A DNA stretch of 16,947 nucleotides. Source: Actinomycetota bacterium (GTDB lineage Bacteria > Actinomycetota > Actinomycetes > Nanopelagicales > Nanopelagicaceae). Position numbers and translations under genes: made by a program. Each line of letters opens with the position of its first letter. Within the stretch, counting starts at the first letter, position 1. Under the pieces are notes generated by a model, which saw only the letters and a list, made by a program, of their open reading frames with translations, did not search any database and had not been told where the DNA came from. The DNA lies in the NCBI GenBank assembly GCA_947503395.1, contig CANNDP010000013.1, forward strand, positions 1 to 16,947. Reading direction: 5' to 3'. Below, piece by piece: positions 13,536-16,947 of this stretch.

Positions 13536-13541
13536 AAGATA
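13536..13541 (-). promoter_or_regulatory. Predicted -10 box of the ABC ATPase-ung unit (TATCTT)
   Basis: On the minus strand TATCTT is followed by 8 nt and the ATG at 13527. The spacing is one or two bases longer than at the other sites, so this is the least certain of the set. Confidence 0.35.
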
Positions 13542-13564
13542 CCTCGTTGCTAATGAGTATTCGC

Positions 13565-13570
13565 TAAACT
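13565..13570 (+). promoter_or_regulatory. Predicted -10 box of the ACT-serB unit (TAAACT)
   Basis: TAAACT, the same hexamer as at metH, is followed by 6 nt (TCGGCA) and the GTG at 13577. It supports a leaderless mRNA and shows that the small ACT ORF is the first gene of the unit. Confidence 0.5.
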
Positions 13571-13576
13571 TCGGCA

Positions 13577-13813
13577 GTGAAAGCGCAGGCAATTATTCTC
13601 ATCAGTGGAGCGGCGAGCCAAGTCCCCAATCAATTGGTGGATGAAACCTTAAAACCCTTCACTCTAAGCATTCTGGATCGACAAGAGATACTTATGGCCG
13701 GCAGAATGATTTTGGCGCTTGAAATTGAGCTAGATCCCGCTCACCTAGATGCTGTTGAAGCAGATTTATTAAAGGCTCTTGATAAATTCGATGTTGCATG
13801 TGAATTGCTATGA
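13577..13813 (+). CDS. Stand-alone ACT-domain protein, detached N-terminal part of SerB
   Basis: A 78-residue protein that reads as one complete ACT fold. A first strand AIILISG is followed by a helix (about residues 16-28) and a hairpin ILDRQEILMAGRMILALEI (about 32-50). A second helix (55-70) precedes a last strand VACELL. The central segment resembles the first ACT domain of actinobacterial SerB (pattern vD.EQvv..GRivL). In mycobacteria and streptomycetes, SerB is one chain with two ACT domains ahead of the phosphatase. Here only one ACT domain exists and it is a separate ORF, ending in ATGA where serB begins. It probably binds the phosphatase and mediates serine feedback, which is inference. 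GTG start chosen from the TAAACT box. Confidence 0.72.
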   Translation: MKAQAIILISGAASQVPNQLVDETLKPFTLSILDRQEILMAGRMILALEIELDPAHLDAVEADLLKALDKFDVACELL

Positions 13814-14439
13814 AATACAGATTGATTCTCTTTGATGTTGATTCAACCCTGATAAAACAGGAGGTAATTGACCTACTTGCTGACAAATCTGGACATGGCA
13901 GAGAGGTTCAGCAAATCACGGCAAGGGCTATGAAGGGAGAAATTGATTTCGCGCAAGCTTTATCTGCGCGAGTCTCACTCCTTGAAGGACTTCCAGAATC
14001 GGTCTTTGATGAGGTCATAAGCCAGATTTCATTTGCAGAGGGTTTTGATGAATTGTTTTCTTATCTGCGCAAGAATGGTTTTTTAGTAGGTGCTGTCTCA
14101 GGTGGCTTTCATAATGTTCTTGATAAGTTGTTTGCTCAATTACAGCTAGATTTTCTAGAGGCAAACGTTTTAGAAGTCGTTGATGGCAGGCTAACCGGCA
14201 AAATCACGTCAGCTCCTATAGATCGAATGGCTAAAGCGCGGGCCTTAAGAGAGTTCGCTGCCCTGCATAATATTGAACTAGAAAATACGGTGGCTGTGGG
14301 CGATGGAGCAAACGATATAGACATGATCGAAATTGCTGGGCTTGGAGTGAGCTATATGGGCAAAGAGATACTAAGACAGAAAGCTGACCTGCATCTAGAA
14401 AAGGCTGGTCTTAACGCTCTTATCCAATACCTAAATTAG
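13810..14439 (+). CDS. serB: Phosphoserine phosphatase, catalytic HAD domain only
   Basis: Last step of serine synthesis: hydrolyses O-phosphoserine to serine. Seen: HAD motif I DVDST (Asp9 nucleophile, Asp11 acid/base), Glu18 in a substrate-recognition position, and motif II VSGGF with Ser97. Lys142 in DRMAKARAL is motif III, and motif IV is GDGANDIDMI (Asp165, Asp169). The 209-aa length equals a bare catalytic domain, as in archaeal SerB, whereas actinobacterial enzymes usually run to about 400 aa with N-terminal ACT domains. The missing regulatory part is the ORF just upstream, overlapping by 4 nt (ATGA), which implies coupled synthesis. The reading frames differ, so a single chain would need a frameshift, and no slippery heptamer is evident at the junction. 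Confidence 0.94.
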   Translation: MKYRLILFDVDSTLIKQEVIDLLADKSGHGREVQQITARAMKGEIDFAQALSARVSLLEGLPESVFDEVISQISFAEGFDELFSYLRKNGFLVGAVSGGFHNVLDKLFAQLQLDFLEANVLEVVDGRLTGKITSAPIDRMAKARALREFAALHNIELENTVAVGDGANDIDMIEIAGLGVSYMGKEILRQKADLHLEKAGLNALIQYLN

Positions 14440-14453
14440 TTGCGGCAATTAAG

Positions 14454-15113
14454 CTAGCAATCATTGGCAAGCGTGCGCAGTTGCTCAACCATACTTCCAG
14501 GGTTTTCTGATTTATAAACAGCGGATCCTGCTACAAAAGTATCTGCACCTGCCCGGCGCGCAGTTTCAATAGTGGATAACGAGATGCCACCATCGATTTG
14601 AAGCCAGACATCATTTAACTTGCGCTGCTCTAAATAGCGACGAGCTTTCTCAACCTTAGGCATCATTGAGGCCATAAAAGACTGACCGCCAAAACCTGGC
14701 TCAACTGTCATCACAACGATCATATCTATTGCTGGCAGAAGCTCTTCAACTACTTCGATTGGTGTATCAGGTTTGATTGCAAGGCCAGCTCTCTTACCAA
14801 GGCTTCTGATGTTTTTAAGAGTTTGCAGCGGATCTTGGCAGGCTTCAAAATGAACCGTCATACTTACGGCATTTTTTGAGGAATATTGACTTACCTTCTC
14901 ATCTACTTCTGCCACCATGAGATGCACATCTATTGGTAGCGCAGAAAAATCAATTATTTCCCGGGTTCGTTCAGGCGAAAAAGTAAAATTAGGAACGAAA
15001 ACATTATCCATTACATCTAGATGGATCAGATCTGCCGTTGAAGCCACCTTCTCAATTTCCCCTGGAAGGTCATCAAAATTGGCATTTAGAATGCTAGGAC
15101 AAATTCTTATCAT
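14454..15113 (-). CDS. rpe: Ribulose-phosphate 3-epimerase
   Basis: Pentose phosphate pathway enzyme interconverting D-ribulose 5-phosphate and D-xylulose 5-phosphate; soluble TIM barrel with a divalent metal. Seen: N-terminal ICPSILNANF, His31 and Asp33 in IHLDVMDN, and His64 in IDVHLMV. The mobile loop MTVEPGFGGQSF is at about residues 135-146, Asp174 is in LQIDGGI, and the phosphate-binding end AGSAVY is near 195-200. Asp33 and Asp174 are the expected acid/base pair. The 219-aa length is normal. Its ATG overlaps the rsmB TGA (ATGA), placing it last in a fmt-rsmB-rpe unit that is common in actinobacteria. It converges on serB with 14 nt between stops and no hairpin terminator visible. Confidence 0.97.
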   Translation of the reverse strand: MIRICPSILNANFDDLPGEIEKVASTADLIHLDVMDNVFVPNFTFSPERTREIIDFSALPIDVHLMVAEVDEKVSQYSSKNAVSMTVHFEACQDPLQTLKNIRSLGKRAGLAIKPDTPIEVVEELLPAIDMIVVMTVEPGFGGQSFMASMMPKVEKARRYLEQRKLNDVWLQIDGGISLSTIETARRAGADTFVAGSAVYKSENPGSMVEQLRTLANDC

Positions 15114-16426
15114 CCAACACTCTCCTGACTCCTTAAAAGCGAAAGGAACATTGCATCAGTGCCATCGCGGTGTGGCCATAATTGTAAATCACCATCAATA
15201 TCTGCCCGTTCATCTTGAACGGAAATTCTTGTGAAATTACTATGCTGTTTAAGAAAAGATCTAATCTGGAACTTAGTCTCAGCTTGATGGGAGGAGCAAG
15301 TGACGTAGGCAATGATGCCGCCGGGTGAAAGCAAGCGTGTTGCAGACTCTAAAAGTTCACTTTGCAACTGAGTGAGATTCTTTAGATCTTGAAGATTTCG
15401 TCTCCATCTAACCTCTGGCCGTCTTCTAAGTGCTCCAATGCCAGTGCAAGGCGCATCAAGCAGTATTCGATCAAACTTTCCAAGCTCATCTGGCATGGAT
15501 CGGCCGTCACAAACATTGACTTCGCCATGCTGCATCACTTGAGAGACTAATTTTGCTCGTTCATTTGAAATCTCGTTCGCGAGTAGGGATCCCCCGTCAC
15601 GCTTCAATAACGCTGATAGATATGCAGCTTTCCCGCCCGGCCCTGCACATAAATCTAGCCATCGAAGATTCGGCTTAAATTGATCGTAAAACTTCTCCAC
15701 AACAAGCTGGGAACCTAGATCTTGGACTCCAGCGCGTCGCTCTCTAATGGCTGCAATGTCTCCAGGATTTCCATCAAATGTCGCAGCAACAGAACTTCTT
15801 GCTATTGCAAGTGCTCCGGCCTCCAGAAGTTCTCCTTGAGCAGCCAAACCTGGCCAAGCAATCAGTGTTGGTTTCGCAGGGTTATTGTTTGCTTGAAGAA
15901 GGCTAATTACGTCACTTGAGTTTTTTAGAGAATCAAAATATGAGCTTACGATCCATTCAGGGTGGGAGTATTCAAGTGCCAATCTTGCGTATTCCTGAGT
16001 TGGTTTAGATAGTTGCTCAAAATCCAGTGAGTCAATTTTGCGCAAGATTGCATTTACAAATGAGGCTGTTGACTTTCCAACAACCTTCTTTGCTAGTTCG
16101 ACACTCTCATAAATAGCCGCATGACTCGGAACTCTCATCTGTTTTAATTGATGCGTACCAAGTCTTAGTACAATCAGAGCTTTTGGATCTATTTGTTCCA
16201 AAGATCTATCGCTAGCAGCTGATATAAAGTGATCGTGTCTCCCCTGCATTCGAAGAGTGCCATAAACCAATTCTGTGGCAAGGGCACGATCATTAGCTTC
16301 AAGTATTGATTCAGATAAAGCTTTTGGAAGAATGAGATTGCTGTATGCGCCTTGAAGCCCTACCTCTGCAAGCACTTCAAATGCTAAGAGGCGTGGGTTA
16401 TCAATTTTCCTGGGTTTATTACTCAT
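15110..16426 (-). CDS. rsmB: 16S rRNA (cytosine-967-C5)-methyltransferase
   Basis: Modifies 16S rRNA with S-adenosylmethionine. Seen: an N-terminal NusB-like RNA-binding domain (about residues 8-130, including ELVYGTLR and SFVNAILRK), then a Rossmann methyltransferase domain. Motif I is LDLCAGPGGKAAYLSALL (about 257-274). Motif IV is LLDAPCTGIGALRRRPEVRW with Cys327, and motif VI is YVTCSSHQAET with the likely catalytic Cys377. The two-cysteine pattern is that of RNA m5C methyltransferases. The 438-aa length fits RsmB. Both ends are ATGA overlaps, with fmt upstream and rpe downstream, so the three genes are tightly coupled. An archaeal-type NOP2/RsmF enzyme is unlikely because of the NusB domain. 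Confidence 0.95.
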   Translation of the reverse strand: MSNKPRKIDNPRLLAFEVLAEVGLQGAYSNLILPKALSESILEANDRALATELVYGTLRMQGRHDHFISAASDRSLEQIDPKALIVLRLGTHQLKQMRVPSHAAIYESVELAKKVVGKSTASFVNAILRKIDSLDFEQLSKPTQEYARLALEYSHPEWIVSSYFDSLKNSSDVISLLQANNNPAKPTLIAWPGLAAQGELLEAGALAIARSSVAATFDGNPGDIAAIRERRAGVQDLGSQLVVEKFYDQFKPNLRWLDLCAGPGGKAAYLSALLKRDGGSLLANEISNERAKLVSQVMQHGEVNVCDGRSMPDELGKFDRILLDAPCTGIGALRRRPEVRWRRNLQDLKNLTQLQSELLESATRLLSPGGIIAYVTCSSHQAETKFQIRSFLKQHSNFTRISVQDERADIDGDLQLWPHRDGTDAMFLSLLRSQESVG

Positions 16427-16947
16427 TCAAAAGCACAAGGCACCGTAATTCTTGCCCCTCTCACCCAATCACTACTACTCATCTCACGCTTATTTTCAGG
16501 TTTCACCCGGATGATCTCAAGAGAACCAGATCCAGTTCCAACGAGTAGAGGATTGAGAGAAATAACTTCACCTGCTGCTCCATCTGCATCGGATACTCTG
16601 GCTTCGATGATTTCAATTCGTGTGCCATTAAATGATGTGTAAGCACCAGGCCAGGGTTGAAAGGCCCTGATCTGCCTATCAAGCATTTTCGAATCTCGAT
16701 TCCAATCAATCCTGCCGTCGCTCTTTAAAATCTTCGGTGCAAGCGTTACCCCATCAGATTCTTGCGTTGTAGCAGGTTCTCCTGCTGCAATCATTATTAG
16801 GGCCTGATTTACTGGTTGAATGCATAGAGATGACAGATCTTTCAAAACTTCATCACTTCTAGATTTATCATTCAATGGATAACTTAAAGTGGAGTAGATC
16901 GGCCCGGTATCAAGGCCTTGTTCTAGTTTGAACACCGTAACACCACT
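16423..16947 (-). CDS. fmt: Methionyl-tRNA formyltransferase, C-terminal part (cut by window edge)
   Basis: Formylates initiator Met-tRNA using 10-formyltetrahydrofolate. About 174 codons are visible and the frame is open at the right edge, so the start and the N-terminal half of the catalytic domain are outside. Seen: the family segment SGVTVFKLEQGLDTGPIYS at the edge, then TLAPKILKSDGRIDW, and the linker into the C-terminal OB-fold domain IRAFQPWPGAYTSF. It ends near GARITVPCAFE, as in other Fmt proteins. Its TGA stop overlaps the rsmB ATG by 4 nt. It is the first visible gene of the fmt-rsmB-rpe unit, and the promoter must lie beyond the window. Confidence 0.95.
   Translation of the reverse strand, partial: SGVTVFKLEQGLDTGPIYSTLSYPLNDKSRSDEVLKDLSSLCIQPVNQALIMIAAGEPATTQESDGVTLAPKILKSDGRIDWNRDSKMLDRQIRAFQPWPGAYTSFNGTRIEIIEARVSDADGAAGEVISLNPLLVGTGSGSLEIIRVKPENKREMSSSDWVRGARITVPCAFE

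Noticed and set aside
13800..13820. Programmed frameshift joining the ACT ORF and serB
   Set aside because: No slippery heptamer or downstream structure is evident. A plain ATGA stop-start overlap explains the arrangement, and the same junction type occurs at fmt/rsmB and rsmB/rpe.
14440..14453. TTGCGGCAA dyad between serB and rpe as a terminator
   Set aside because: Four-base arms around one central base cannot form a stable hairpin, and no T-run follows on either strand.
1..16947. Mobile element, prophage, CRISPR array, defence or secondary-metabolite cluster
   Set aside because: I saw no transposase, integrase, terminal repeats, spaced direct repeats or biosynthetic domains. Almost every base belongs to housekeeping or conserved actinobacterial genes.

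Overview
The window looks like ordinary chromosome from a low-GC, streamlined actinobacterium. Lineage evidence is the mycothiol ligase gene mshC (mycothiol is an actinobacterial thiol), the PAC2, SCO1664 and DUF3090 families, and a gene order that recalls the metH/PAC2/mshC and ABC-ATPase/serB neighbourhoods of Mycobacterium and Streptomyces. Base composition is only about mid-40s % GC by eye. Genes are packed with overlaps or a few bases between them. That combination suggests a freshwater planktonic group such as Nanopelagicales (acI), but this is inference from memory, not a search. No insertion sequences, prophage, CRISPR array or toxin/defence island is visible, and no gap between genes exceeds about 110 bp.

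Layout. 1-1349 (-): N-terminal 449 codons of cobalamin-dependent methionine synthase metH, running off the left edge. 1378-2223 (+): a PAC2-family protein. 2220-5382 (-): a four-gene cassette of histidine phosphatase, DUF3090, SCO1664-type kinase-like protein and mshC. 5447-6394 (+): an aldo/keto reductase, converging on an M20 metallopeptidase at 6391-7710 (-). 7732-9055 (+): tRNA-Leu(GAG), apt and thymidine kinase. 9057-9788 (-): a DUF554 membrane protein, divergent from a YczE-like membrane protein at 9828-10490 (+). 10602-12038 (+): an AzgA-like NCS2 purine permease behind a folded leader, ended by a strong hairpin terminator. 12092-13527 (-): ABC ATPase then ung. 13577-14439 (+): a split SerB, with an ACT-domain ORF overlapping the phosphatase ORF by ATGA. 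14454-16947 (-): fmt (partial), rsmB and rpe, chained by ATGA overlaps.

Themes. Nucleobase and nucleotide handling (apt, tdk, NCS2 permease, ung), one-carbon and serine metabolism (metH, serB, fmt), and thiol metabolism (mshC) dominate. Nearly every first gene of a transcription unit has a TANNNT -10-like hexamer 5-8 nt before its start codon, so most mRNAs here are predicted to be leaderless. The purine permease is the exception, with a roughly 95-nt leader that can form competing hairpins.

I do not see a complete, clearly new system. The best leads are the permease leader, the kinase-like/DUF3090/phosphatase cassette tied to mshC, the split serB, and the leaderless promoter architecture with almost touching divergent -10 boxes.
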